Source: Flavobacterium sp. Root901
GTDB taxonomy: Bacteria; Bacteroidota; Bacteroidia; Flavobacteriales; Flavobacteriaceae
Direction: 5' to 3'
NCBI RefSeq assembly: GCF_001429765.1
Contig: NZ_LMJB01000005.1
Span: 126,549-190,548, forward strand
DNA: 64,000 nucleotides
The translations under genes were made by a program, and so were the position numbers. Each line of letters begins with the position of its first letter. Within the stretch, counting starts at the first letter, position 1. Under the pieces are notes generated by a model. That model ran no database searches. It was given only the letters and a program-made list of their open reading frames with translations, and was not told where the DNA came from. This document shows, piece by piece, positions 8,266-16,753 of the stretch.

Positions 8266-9560
8266 TATTCTATTGTTACTTTAATTTGTTTTATGCGCTT
8301 TTTATCAACGGTTTCAATGGTAAAAACACAATTTTCAAAAGCGACTTTTTGATCTTTTTTAGGGAAATTACCCAAAATTTCCAGAATAAATCCTGCCAGC
8401 GTTTCTGCCTCACCTTTGTGTGATTCAAATACATCTTCATCAACATCGACAATTCTATAGAAATCTTTGAGGTTTATTTTACCTTCAAAAAGAAAATTCT
8501 TTTCATCTATTTGCGAAAAATTCAAATTCTCATCGTCAAATTCATCACTGATATCTCCAACTATTTCTTCAATTACATCTTCTAAAGAAACCAATCCGGA
8601 GGTTCCGCCATATTCATCAACCACAATTGCCAAATGGCTTTTTAAACTTTGAAAATCCTTTAACAAATTATCCAGTTTTTTATTCTCGGGAACAAAAAAA
8701 GCTTCTCTAATTAACGATGTCCAGTCAAAATCGTCTTTATCAATATGCGGCAGAAGGTCTTTAACAAACAAAACGCCTTCTATCTGGTCAATATTATCTC
8801 TGTAAACAGGAATTCTTGAAAATCCTTTTTCGATTATTTTAGGATAAATTGAGGCAAATGATTCTGATATTTCTAAGGCAAATATATCAATCCGCGGACT
8901 CATAACCTGCTTTGTATCAGTATTACCAAAAGAAACAATTCCTTCTAAAATTTTTTGCTCTTCAGTTGATGTTCCTTCAGAATCTGTTAATTCTAAAGCC
9001 TGAGAAAGCTGATTGATCGAAAAATTATTTTTTTGTTTTCCTAATTTATTGTGCAAATATAAAGTAACACTCCGCATTGGCAAGCTTATTGGCGAGAGTA
9101 ATTTATCTAAAACAGAAATGGAGTAAGCAAAACGTTTGGCAAATTTTATATTGTTTCGGGCTGCGTATACTTTTGGCAGTACTTCGCCAAACAATAAAAT
9201 CAGAAAAGTAACCAGAATTACTTCTAAAATGAATTTTAAAACCAGAGATTCAACAGTGGCAAAAATATTTCTTCCGATAAAAGAGAATAAAATTACAACT
9301 CCGATATTTAAAAAGTTATTGGCTACTAATAAGGTCGCTAAAAGTTTTTTGGGCTTATCCAAAAGGTCAGAAATAATTTTTCCTTTTGAGACATTTTCCT
9401 GAAGAGTATCATCAATATCTTTTTGAGATAAAGAAAAAAGTGCTACTTCGGCACCTGAGACAATTGCCGATAAAAACAGCAAAATAAATATTCCGACAAA
9501 ACCAATTATTAAATTGGTGTCTAAAGTTGTATTAAATAATAAACTGGGCTCCGGGTCCAA
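8265..9560 (-). CDS. gldE: Gliding motility protein GldE (CNNM/CBS/CorC-type membrane protein)
   Basis: A 431-residue protein. Residues about 15-190 are a CNNM (DUF21) transmembrane domain with four hydrophobic segments. Residues about 205-330 hold a CBS pair (KQVMSPRIDIFALE; IVVDEYGGTSGLVSLEDVIE). Residues about 345-430 are a CorC/HlyC domain. This is the layout of GldE and of CorC-like ion transport proteins. In F. johnsoniae extra GldE partly compensates for weak gldD alleles, which fits the overlap with gldD. It lies downstream of ssb in the same direction. Confidence 0.93.
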   Translation of the reverse strand: MDPEPSLLFNTTLDTNLIIGFVGIFILLFLSAIVSGAEVALFSLSQKDIDDTLQENVSKGKIISDLLDKPKKLLATLLVANNFLNIGVVILFSFIGRNIFATVESLVLKFILEVILVTFLILLFGEVLPKVYAARNNIKFAKRFAYSISVLDKLLSPISLPMRSVTLYLHNKLGKQKNNFSINQLSQALELTDSEGTSTEEQKILEGIVSFGNTDTKQVMSPRIDIFALEISESFASIYPKIIEKGFSRIPVYRDNIDQIEGVLFVKDLLPHIDKDDFDWTSLIREAFFVPENKKLDNLLKDFQSLKSHLAIVVDEYGGTSGLVSLEDVIEEIVGDISDEFDDENLNFSQIDEKNFLFEGKINLKDFYRIVDVDEDVFESHKGEAETLAGFILEILGNFPKKDQKVAFENCVFTIETVDKKRIKQIKVTIE

Positions 9561-9583
9561 ATTACATAAGATTAGTTAAACAA

Positions 9584-10024
9584 TCAAAAAGGCAGATCAT
9601 TTATTGGTAAGCCTTCGTTTGGTGCATCAAAGTTAGGGTTTTTTGCTGATTCCTGATCGTGATTTGGTTTATGACTTGCAGTTTCTTTTTTGGTAGTCAG
9701 AAAAGTAAATTCTGTAACCTGAATTTCTGTCGTATATTTTGTCGTCCCATCTTCAGCCTGCCATTGCCTTGATTTAATGCGTCCTTCAATATATATTTTA
9801 TCTCCTTTAGAAAGGTATTTTTCGCAAATTTCAGCAGCTTTGTTACGCACAACCAAATTATGCCACTCTGTCGACGTTATTTTCTCATTGGTCGTTTTAT
9901 TAATATAAACTTCATTTGTAGCCAGCTGAAAACGCCCAATGCAGTTTCCTCCATCGAAATAATGCATTTTTACATCATCACCTAAATGACCAATAAGCAT
10001 AACCTTATTTAATGTTCCATTCAT
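9584..10024 (-). CDS. ssb: Single-stranded DNA-binding protein
   Basis: Starting at the ATG at 10024 gives 146 residues beginning MNGTLNKVMLIGHLGDDVK, the usual SSB start; an upstream start at 10048 would add eight non-conserved residues. The OB fold fills residues 1-105, with KGDKIYIEGRIKSRQW in the centre. A polar linker follows, then the tip GLPINDLPF, the partner-binding end of SSB. It lies between mutY and gldE, all on the minus strand. Confidence 0.95.
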   Translation of the reverse strand: MNGTLNKVMLIGHLGDDVKMHYFDGGNCIGRFQLATNEVYINKTTNEKITSTEWHNLVVRNKAAEICEKYLSKGDKIYIEGRIKSRQWQAEDGTTKYTTEIQVTEFTFLTTKKETASHKPNHDQESAKNPNFDAPNEGLPINDLPF

Positions 10025-10060
10025 AATTAATAGCGGTATTTCTACCAAAGATACATTTTT

Positions 10061-11107
10061 TTAGCAATTTATTTCCTGCTTTTCTATAAAATTATAAATT
10101 ACAATTGGAAAAGGAAAACTTTTTAAAGTTTTTAAATCAATTCCATTTTCCAGTACTTCATTGATTTTTATTTTCCAAAACTGAATATGAAGATGCTGAT
10201 GCGAAAGTTTATGGATTACCGTCGCTTCACTGCAATCTTCTATACTTAATATAGTATACGATGGAAATATATCATTTTTTACTGCTTTTGAAATATAATC
10301 AAAATCAACAATTTCATTAGTTTCTAAAAGGGGAAACTCGTATAAGTTATGCCAGATTCCTTTTGCTGTTCTTTTTTGTACAGTAGTATTTTGTAGAGAA
10401 TCTTCCAAAATCAGGTAATTAAAAAATCTATTGGTTACTTTTACCTTTTTAGATTTTACCGGAAGGGCATCTACTTTCTTTTTCTGCAAAGCCAGACAGC
10501 TGTCATTAAAAACACAAACCATACAATTAGGACTTTTTGGGACACATTGCAGTGCGCCAAACTCCATAATTGCCTGGTTAAAAATTGCAGGATTATCTTT
10601 TGGCATTAATTCATAAGCAAGTTTTGTAAATTCTTTTTTTGATGCCGGCAGTGCAATATCAGATTCGATATCAAAATATCGGGAAAGCACCCTAAAAACA
10701 TTTCCGTCTACAACAGGAACCGCTTCATTATAAGAAAAAGAAGCAATAGCTGCCGCAGTATATTCGCCTACACCTTTTAAATTTAAAAGTTCTTTATATG
10801 AAGGAGGAAAACTTCCGCTCAGATCCTCAGCGACAAATTTTGCTGTTTTATGAAGATTTCGGGCACGGGAATAATATCCAAGTCCCTGCCAAAGTTTTAA
10901 AACTTGTTCTTCAGAGGCATTTGCCAAATCAAAAACCGTAGGAAATTCCTTTGTAAATGCAAAAAAGTAAGGCATTCCTTGCGCAACTCTTGTTTGCTGC
11001 AGCATAATTTCTGAGAGCCAAATTTGGTACGGATCGGCGGTTTTTCGCCATGGAAGATCACGTTTATTTTGTAAATACCAATTTATCAGTGTTTTATGAA
11101 AATCCAT
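10061..11107 (-). CDS. mutY: A/G-specific adenine DNA glycosylase MutY
   Basis: The ATG at 11107 (MDFHKTLINWYLQNKRDLPW) gives 348 residues and fits the family start better than the upstream ATG at 11128. It has an HhH-GPD domain (LNLKGVGEYTAAAIASFSY around residues 105-125; catalytic Asp in VPVVDGNVFRVLSRY) and the four-Cys iron-sulfur site C-x6-C-x2-C-x5-C in CVPKSPNCMVCVFNDSC (about residues 190-206). A C-terminal NUDIX-like domain that senses 8-oxoG follows. It removes adenine paired with 8-oxoguanine. Confidence 0.95.
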   Translation of the reverse strand: MDFHKTLINWYLQNKRDLPWRKTADPYQIWLSEIMLQQTRVAQGMPYFFAFTKEFPTVFDLANASEEQVLKLWQGLGYYSRARNLHKTAKFVAEDLSGSFPPSYKELLNLKGVGEYTAAAIASFSYNEAVPVVDGNVFRVLSRYFDIESDIALPASKKEFTKLAYELMPKDNPAIFNQAIMEFGALQCVPKSPNCMVCVFNDSCLALQKKKVDALPVKSKKVKVTNRFFNYLILEDSLQNTTVQKRTAKGIWHNLYEFPLLETNEIVDFDYISKAVKNDIFPSYTILSIEDCSEATVIHKLSHQHLHIQFWKIKINEVLENGIDLKTLKSFPFPIVIYNFIEKQEINC

Positions 11108-11166
11108 CGTTAAATCCTTAAAATGCAAAAGTAAATGTTTATGTAATTAAAATTTAACGAATTAGC

Positions 11167-11198
11167 TTGATTAATTATTTTTTTAATTCCTATATTTG
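11167..11198 (+). promoter_or_regulatory. Promoter of the HU-type gene
   Basis: TTG (11167-11169), 21 nt, TATATTTG (11191-11198): a full Bacteroidota promoter. It overlaps the longest possible reading frame start at 11196, which is a reason to place the true start at 11247. Confidence 0.75.
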
Positions 11199-11246
11199 CA
11201 AACTCAAAAAAATAGTACACCATTTATAAATAAAATAGGAAAGAAA

Positions 11247-11537
11247 ATGACGAAAGCAGATATCGTAGCGAAAATTTCAGAGAAATTAGGTCTTGAAAAA
11301 GGAGATGTTCAAGCAACAGTAGAAACTTTTATGGAAGAAGTAAAAACTTCTCTAGAAACAGGAGACAATGTTTACCTAAGAGGTTTTGGTAGTTTTATTG
11401 TAAAAACCAGAGCTGAAAAAACTGGTAGAAACATTTCTAAAAACACTACAATTAAAATTCCAGCACACAACATCCCTGCTTTTAAGCCTGCAAAAGTATT
11501 TGTAGAAGGCGTAAAAACGAACAACGAAGCAAAATAA
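11247..11537 (+). CDS. HU/IHF-family DNA-binding protein
   Basis: Starting at 11247 (MTKADIVAKISEKLGLEKGD) gives 96 residues, the normal HU/IHF length. The beta-arm region contains RGFGSFIVKTRAEKTGRNI and the Pro-bearing tip TTIKIPAHNIPAFKPAK. It is a nucleoid protein that bends DNA as a dimer. A frame extending to 11196 would overlap the promoter, so the shorter form is preferred. It is followed 31 nt later by a 30-residue basic protein and then RNase G. Confidence 0.93.
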   Translation: MTKADIVAKISEKLGLEKGDVQATVETFMEEVKTSLETGDNVYLRGFGSFIVKTRAEKTGRNISKNTTIKIPAHNIPAFKPAKVFVEGVKTNNEAK

Positions 11538-11568
11538 TACTATTAATTAACATAAAATCTGACACGAT

Positions 11569-11661
11569 ATGCCAAGTGGTAAAAAAAGAAAGAGACATAA
11601 GGTAGCGACGCACAAAAGAAAAAAAAGAGCGAGAGCTAACCGCCACAAAAAGAAAAAGTAG
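11569..11661 (+). CDS. 30-residue very basic protein, possible small ribosomal protein
   Basis: ATG at 11569, TAG at 11659-11661. The product starts MPSGKKRKRHKVATHKRKKR and is about 60 percent Lys/Arg plus four His. Its pattern resembles the short basic AURKAIP1/COX24 (mS38-like) domain known from small bacterial and mitochondrial ribosomal proteins. That likeness is by eye. The location between an HU gene and rng, and the terminator that overlaps its stop, support a real gene in the HU transcript. Alternatives: another RNA-binding basic peptide. Confidence 0.75.
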   Translation: MPSGKKRKRHKVATHKRKKRARANRHKKKK

Positions 11662-11682
11662 TTTTAAACTACTTTTTTCTTT
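11654..11682 (+). terminator. Terminator after the HU/basic-protein unit
   Basis: AAAAAGTAGTTT pairs with AAACTACTTTTTT and a T-rich tail follows; the left arm includes the stop codon of the 30-residue gene. Confidence 0.75.
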
Positions 11683-11833
11683 TTAAACGTTCATTGAAAT
11701 TGGAAATTAGTCTCAGTATACAGTCTCAGTACTCAGCTTAATATTTAAACTGAAAACTGTCACTGAAAACTGCAAACTAATATCCTCCGGGTATAATACC
11801 TGTTTAAATATTGTTTAATCCATCTGTAGATAA

Positions 11834-11868
11834 GATTTTAGACTTTAGACTTTAGATTTTAGATTTTA
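11834..11868. repeat. Degenerate 7-bp tandem repeat (GACTTTA/GATTTTA)
   Basis: Five imperfect units alternating AGATTTT and AGACTTT lie in the gap 11662-11929 before rng. The same gap holds short direct repeats (AGTCTCAGTA-type and ACTGAAAACTG-type, 11705-11780). No gene is seen there. Confidence 0.75.
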
Positions 11869-11929
11869 TTGAATCTATGCTCTTCTCTCTCTTTTCTATT
11901 TTCTGAAAAAACAGATAAAAATTTACAGT

Positions 11930-13474
11930 GTGAATAAAGAATTAATCATTAGATCTAGTTCTGATGCCGTAGATTTTGCCTTATTAAAAGATGGAAAACT
12001 AATTGAATTACACAAAGAAGAAGAGAAAAGCAACTTTCAGGTTGGTGATATTTTTATTGCTAAAATCAGAAAACCAGTTGCTGGACTTAATGCTGCTTTT
12101 GTAAATGTAGGCTTTGAAAAAGATGCCTTTTTACATTATCATGATTTAGGACCAAACTTAGCTTCTCAGCTGAAATTCATAAAACTTGTAAGCGCAGGTA
12201 AATTAAAAGATTTCTCCCTAAAAACCTTTCAGTTTGAAAAAGAGATTGACAAAGATGGCATCATTACTGATATTTTAAGTGCCAATCAATCTGTTTTAGT
12301 TCAAGTAGTTAAAGAACCTATATCGACCAAAGGCCCAAGAATAAGTGCTGAGCTTTCATTGGCTGGAAGATTTATTGTTCTGGTTCCTTTTTCTGACCGC
12401 GTTTCTATTTCTCAAAAAATAGAAGACAAAAAAGAAAAGGATCGTCTAAAAAAACTTGTTCTATCGATCAAACCTAAAGGATTTGGTGTTATTGTTCGTA
12501 CAGTAGCCGAAGGCAAAAACGTAGCCGAATTAGAAAAAGATTTGCAGAACCTGCTTGGCAGATGGTCTGCAATGTGTAAAAAATTACCAACTGCTCATCA
12601 TCCATCAAAAGTATTAGGAGAGCTTAACAGAGCTTCTTCAATATTAAGAGATGTATTTAATGATACCTTCAGCGGTATTCAAATAGATGATGAAGAGTTG
12701 TACCACCAAACGAAGGAATATCTGCAGGAAATTGCACCTTCAAAACAATCGATTGTTAAGTTTTATCAATCAAATGATACTCCAATTTTTGAGAAATACA
12801 ATATAGAGAGACAAATCAAAACTTCATTTGGACGAACTGTTTCAATGAGTAAAGGTGCTTACCTTATAATCGAACATACTGAAGCGCTGCACGTTATAGA
12901 CGTTAACAGCGGAAACCGTTCGAATAAAGCAACCAACCAGGAAGACACGGCCATGGAAGTTAATATGATTGCCGCTGCAGAGATCGCAAGACAACTTCGT
13001 CTGCGTGATATGGGCGGAATTATCGTAGTTGATTTTATCGATATGTCTAATCCCGAAAACAGGAAAGTCTTGTTCGACTTCTTGCGAGAAGAAATGAGCG
13101 ACGATAAAGCAAAACATAAAATATTACCGCCGAGTAAATTTGGTTTGGTCCAGATTACAAGACAGCGCGTAAGACCGGAAGTCAACATCAAAACCAGAGA
13201 AGAAGATCCTAACAATGAAAATGGTGAAATTGAAGCACCAATTTTAATTATTGATAAGATTTCATCTGATTTAGACCGACTTCTTAAAACCCACAATAAA
13301 GTTGTGTTAAATACACACCCGTTTGTGGCTGCATACCTCAGCAAAGGTTTTCCATCATTACGTTCAAAATGGTTTTTTGAACATAAGAAATGGGTGAAAA
13401 TCATACCTCGTGACGCTTACACGTATTTAGAATATCATTTCTACGACAAAAAAGGAAATGTTATTACAGAATAA
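11930..13474 (+). CDS. rng: Ribonuclease G/E family endoribonuclease
   Basis: A 514-residue protein with a GTG start at 11930. An S1-like RNA-binding segment lies near residues 35-125 (GDIFIAKIRKPVAGLNAAFVN). The RNase H-like catalytic core contains LHVIDVNSGNRSNK (about 320-335) and GGIIVVDFIDMSNPENR (about 360-377), holding the two metal-binding Asp residues. The length is that of RNase G, without the long degradosome scaffold of RNase E. It processes rRNA and decays mRNA at single-stranded AU-rich sites. In Bacteroidota the gene commonly follows an HU gene as it does here. Confidence 0.95.
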   Translation: MNKELIIRSSSDAVDFALLKDGKLIELHKEEEKSNFQVGDIFIAKIRKPVAGLNAAFVNVGFEKDAFLHYHDLGPNLASQLKFIKLVSAGKLKDFSLKTFQFEKEIDKDGIITDILSANQSVLVQVVKEPISTKGPRISAELSLAGRFIVLVPFSDRVSISQKIEDKKEKDRLKKLVLSIKPKGFGVIVRTVAEGKNVAELEKDLQNLLGRWSAMCKKLPTAHHPSKVLGELNRASSILRDVFNDTFSGIQIDDEELYHQTKEYLQEIAPSKQSIVKFYQSNDTPIFEKYNIERQIKTSFGRTVSMSKGAYLIIEHTEALHVIDVNSGNRSNKATNQEDTAMEVNMIAAAEIARQLRLRDMGGIIVVDFIDMSNPENRKVLFDFLREEMSDDKAKHKILPPSKFGLVQITRQRVRPEVNIKTREEDPNNENGEIEAPILIIDKISSDLDRLLKTHNKVVLNTHPFVAAYLSKGFPSLRSKWFFEHKKWVKIIPRDAYTYLEYHFYDKKGNVITE

Positions 13475-13480
13475 AAAACA

Positions 13481-13514
13481 AAAAACCGCCTTTCGCAAGA
13501 CTGGCGGTTTTTTT
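13481..13514 (+). terminator. rng terminator
   Basis: AAAAACCGCC (13481-13490) pairs with GGCGGTTTTTTT (13503-13514), immediately after the rng stop. Confidence 0.9.
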
Positions 13515-13620
13515 GTGCCCAATATTTCATGCCTTATATTTATACTAATAAAGCTTTTAGAGGATTTAGAAAATAACGCAAGTAATTATTTTTGTAACTC
13601 ATAAATTTAATTTTCAACAA

Positions 13621-14253
13621 ATGTTCATTAGGCTGCATTCGTGCTTTTTATTTATAATTCTTTTTTTATTTTCTTCAAAAATATCAGCACAAAATGATAC
13701 CGTTTTGGTTGAGAAAAACTGGAAGCAAATTGAAGGTTTTTCAACTGGTGAAAATCGCAATCATTTAATAAATACCGCAAAATGGTACGGTGAAAATAAC
13801 CATGAATCGCATTCACAGGATTTTAATTACAAACAATCTTACCATCATAATAGTTTTCAATTTCCCGAATCACTAATCCTGAATTTATCATATTCTTATG
13901 CTGAAAGAAACCAATTTACGGCTGGTTTGGAATACTGGAAATGCGGATCAGGTACGACCAAAGCTTTTTTAGGAATTGGGTATGGCATAACTGGTTATAA
14001 TAACAAATATTACGGATTACCTGATTTACATCTTTCGATAAATAGAAGTTTATTGTTTATTAAAGCCGGAACTTCAAACAGACATGCCTATGCATTAGCA
14101 GGAATATCTGCTTTCAATATGGTGGATTTGGGAATTGGATACTCTCTGCCTTATAGCAATATAAACAACCCTGTAATTAAGGGATTTACTTTTGGAGCTG
14201 CTTTTAGAATAACTAAAAACCCTGATGCTTACCAAAAATTAAAAATAATGTAA
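13621..14253 (+). CDS. Unidentified exported protein
   Basis: A 210-residue protein with a signal peptide ending ISAQ (about residues 1-23). The mature part is rich in aromatic and Gly residues in alternating strands (LILNLSYSYAERNQFTAGLEYW; AFLGIGYGITGYNNKYYG), a pattern fitting a small outer-membrane barrel. A -7 element TATTTTTG lies at 13587-13594, 26 nt upstream. It converges on pbpC with a 10-nt gap. Family not recognised. Confidence 0.7.
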   Translation: MFIRLHSCFLFIILFLFSSKISAQNDTVLVEKNWKQIEGFSTGENRNHLINTAKWYGENNHESHSQDFNYKQSYHHNSFQFPESLILNLSYSYAERNQFTAGLEYWKCGSGTTKAFLGIGYGITGYNNKYYGLPDLHLSINRSLLFIKAGTSNRHAYALAGISAFNMVDLGIGYSLPYSNINNPVIKGFTFGAAFRITKNPDAYQKLKIM

Positions 14254-14263
14254 GCATAGTTTT

Positions 14264-16639
14264 TTATTCCCTCACAATTTCAATTTTTCTTCTGATTTCG
14301 TTGCCGGAAGCATCTACAACTGTAACATAATGTATTCCGGTTGTTGGTGTTATGGGTAATTCATGAAACGTTTTGGTTGTAGCTTTATAAACATCGTCAA
14401 CATACCAAAATAATTCCTTATCTCTTTCAGAATAAGCAACTTTTAAAATCACTGGCTGTACTTTGCTGTTAAAATCTTTTGTTAGATAAATTTTACTGTT
14501 TGCTTTTGGATAAATAAAATCCATTGTTGTTGTTTGTGTTCCCTCACAGCCTTCTTTAAACGGTGGAAGAGGCAGATATTCGATATGCTGGCTTTTGTAA
14601 TACCACGCCATAACCGGAGGCAGTACAAACCAGTTTTTAGTTACAATATTTTCGACACTTTCGCAGCTGCTGTTTACCTGAAATTGTTCTGTCTTATCTA
14701 AATGTATTGTTTTATGATACGGACAAACTTTTGTTGATTTTCCTTTTTTAGAAACCCATTGCTTAATTTTTGGGCAGTTTTCTTTTGCCAGATAACCGCT
14801 TAAACGACATACCTCAACTTCTTCCAGATCTTTATACGGAGTATCAAACCATCTTTGTGTTGGCAGTAAATTAAAAACATCGAACAAAATTGGCGCAGCA
14901 CTCGTGACTCCTGTTAAAGTCGGCCTTCCTTCTCCGGTTGCATTTCCAACCCAAATTCCGACAACATATCTTGAGTTTGTCCCAATTGCCCAGGCATCTC
15001 TGTTCCCAAAACTTGTCCCTGTTTTCCATGCAATTTTTAAAGAACTGTCATAAAATTTCCATGCTTCATCGCCTTCCGGTCTGTTAACTTCTTCCATTGC
15101 ATTGTAAGTCAGCCAGATTGATCCGGCACCCAAAATATTCTTCTGATCAGTTTCTGATCCAAAATCAGGTTTAAAATCGTTTTTATAATTTAATTCTGTA
15201 AACTCATTTATTCTGTATTTGCTTTTATTTTTAGTGTAATAATTTAATGTAGAAGACAAATTTGCATAAGTCCTGCACAAATCCCATAAATTACTTTCTG
15301 CACCTCCTAAAATAAGTGACAAGCCATAATGATCAGGAGTTTTATTGATATTCTTTAATTTAAATTTTTGCAGTTCTTCATAAAATTTATTTACTCCAAA
15401 ATCCTGGAGCATTAATACCGCAGGAATGTTCAGCGAGCGTGACAAAGCCCTATGTGCCGGAACAGCACCATCAAAAGTGAGATTAAAATTTTGAGGCGTA
15501 TATCCGGAAATTTGTGTAGGGACATCTGCAACTAATGTATTGGGCAGCAATTCGCCATCATCCAGCATTGCACTATACAAAAGCGGTTTTAAAATACTTC
15601 CTGTGCTTCTGGGAGCGTCAATAATATCAACATCTTTTTGATGATCTGCATCAGCTGGTGAATTTCCAACATAACTCATTACATTTCTGTTCTGCACATC
15701 AATTATCAAAATAGCCAGATTATGAACTTCATTTTGCTTGTATTGATTGTAATAATATCTCGCAATTTGATTTACCCTGTTTTGTAAGGTATAATCGATG
15801 GTAGTTTTTACGCGGGTTCCTTCTTCGCTTTTAGCTACTCTCTGCAGTAAATGAGGAGCGATTTGAGGCAGGTCATACGGTTTCTGCGGAAGGGGTTCTT
15901 CTATCGAAAGTTCATAAGTCTGCTTGTCAATTATTCCTTCCTGATGTAATTTTAAAAGAAGCCTGTTTCGTTTATTTAATAATTTTATCTGATTTTTTCC
16001 CGGATAAATTAAACTTGGCGCATTTGGCAAAACAGACAAAACGGCATTTTCAGCCCACGATAACTGATTCGACTGCACTCCAAAATAGCGCCACGAAGCC
16101 ATTTCTAATCCTACAACATTTCCTCCAAATGGCGCATGTGCTGCATACATTTCCAGAATTTCATTTTTTGAATATCCTAACTCTAATCTTGTAGCGAGAA
16201 TAATTTCAATTAATTTTTCAAAATAGTTTCTGTTTTTTCCTTTTCGCGATAACCGAATAACCTGCTGGGTTAAAGTACTTCCTCCCCTAACTACTTTTCC
16301 TGCTTTTCTGTTTTGTTTAAAAGCATTTATCATTGCAGCCGGATTAAATCCCGGATGTTTATAGAAATATTCATCTTCAAAATAAACAATACATTTTTTA
16401 AACTTATCAGGAACGCTGTCCTGGGCAGGAAACCGCCATTGTCCGTCTCGTGCAATTTTTGCGCCAAGCAATTCTCCTTCTTTGCTTTCTATAACAGTAG
16501 AATAAGGTTCTTTAAATAAAGTTCGGGGTATCGAAAAATAGTAAATCAGCAAAAGCAGAAATGCAATTGCTGATTTTATTTTATTTTTTTTTATCCAGTT
16601 TATGATGCGCTGGAAAAACGCAGTAAGTTTATTTTTCAA
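14264..16639 (-). CDS. pbpC: Penicillin-binding protein 1C (transglycosylase/transpeptidase)
   Basis: A 791-residue protein with one N-terminal membrane anchor (about 22-38). It has a GT51 glycosyltransferase domain (about 55-230; EDEYFYKHPGF at 88-98, RGGSTLTQQ at 118-126) and a transpeptidase domain with Ser348-x-x-Lys351 (STGSILKP), SLN at 402-404 and KTG at 539-541. The C-terminal part from about 690 is the BiPBP_C beta domain specific to PBP1C. It polymerises and cross-links peptidoglycan. It follows the alpha-2-macroglobulin gene, the well-known bacterial pairing in which the macroglobulin is thought to guard the periplasm when the wall is breached. Confidence 0.96.
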   Translation of the reverse strand: MKNKLTAFFQRIINWIKKNKIKSAIAFLLLLIYYFSIPRTLFKEPYSTVIESKEGELLGAKIARDGQWRFPAQDSVPDKFKKCIVYFEDEYFYKHPGFNPAAMINAFKQNRKAGKVVRGGSTLTQQVIRLSRKGKNRNYFEKLIEIILATRLELGYSKNEILEMYAAHAPFGGNVVGLEMASWRYFGVQSNQLSWAENAVLSVLPNAPSLIYPGKNQIKLLNKRNRLLLKLHQEGIIDKQTYELSIEEPLPQKPYDLPQIAPHLLQRVAKSEEGTRVKTTIDYTLQNRVNQIARYYYNQYKQNEVHNLAILIIDVQNRNVMSYVGNSPADADHQKDVDIIDAPRSTGSILKPLLYSAMLDDGELLPNTLVADVPTQISGYTPQNFNLTFDGAVPAHRALSRSLNIPAVLMLQDFGVNKFYEELQKFKLKNINKTPDHYGLSLILGGAESNLWDLCRTYANLSSTLNYYTKNKSKYRINEFTELNYKNDFKPDFGSETDQKNILGAGSIWLTYNAMEEVNRPEGDEAWKFYDSSLKIAWKTGTSFGNRDAWAIGTNSRYVVGIWVGNATGEGRPTLTGVTSAAPILFDVFNLLPTQRWFDTPYKDLEEVEVCRLSGYLAKENCPKIKQWVSKKGKSTKVCPYHKTIHLDKTEQFQVNSSCESVENIVTKNWFVLPPVMAWYYKSQHIEYLPLPPFKEGCEGTQTTTMDFIYPKANSKIYLTKDFNSKVQPVILKVAYSERDKELFWYVDDVYKATTKTFHELPITPTTGIHYVTVVDASGNEIRRKIEIVRE

Positions 16640-16649
16640 AGCTTAAGAT

Positions 16650-16746
16650 TTTAGCCTACTGATTTCACAGATGAAACGGATTTACACAGACATTTTTAAA
16701 TTACTCTGCGAAAACCTGTTTCATCTGTGCGATCCGTAGGCTATTT
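16650..16746. repeat. 97-bp imperfect palindrome between the macroglobulin gene and pbpC
   Basis: The left arm (about 16650-16690, including AGCCTACTGATTTCACAGAT) is the reverse complement, with a few mismatches, of the right arm (about 16704-16746, including ATCTGTGCGATCCGTAGGCT). The short centre is AT-rich. It fills almost the whole 114-nt gap between two co-directional genes, so the shared mRNA would form a long hairpin. No transposase is nearby; size and shape fit a MITE-like or REP-type element. Confidence 0.8.
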
Positions 16747-16753
16747 TTCATTC

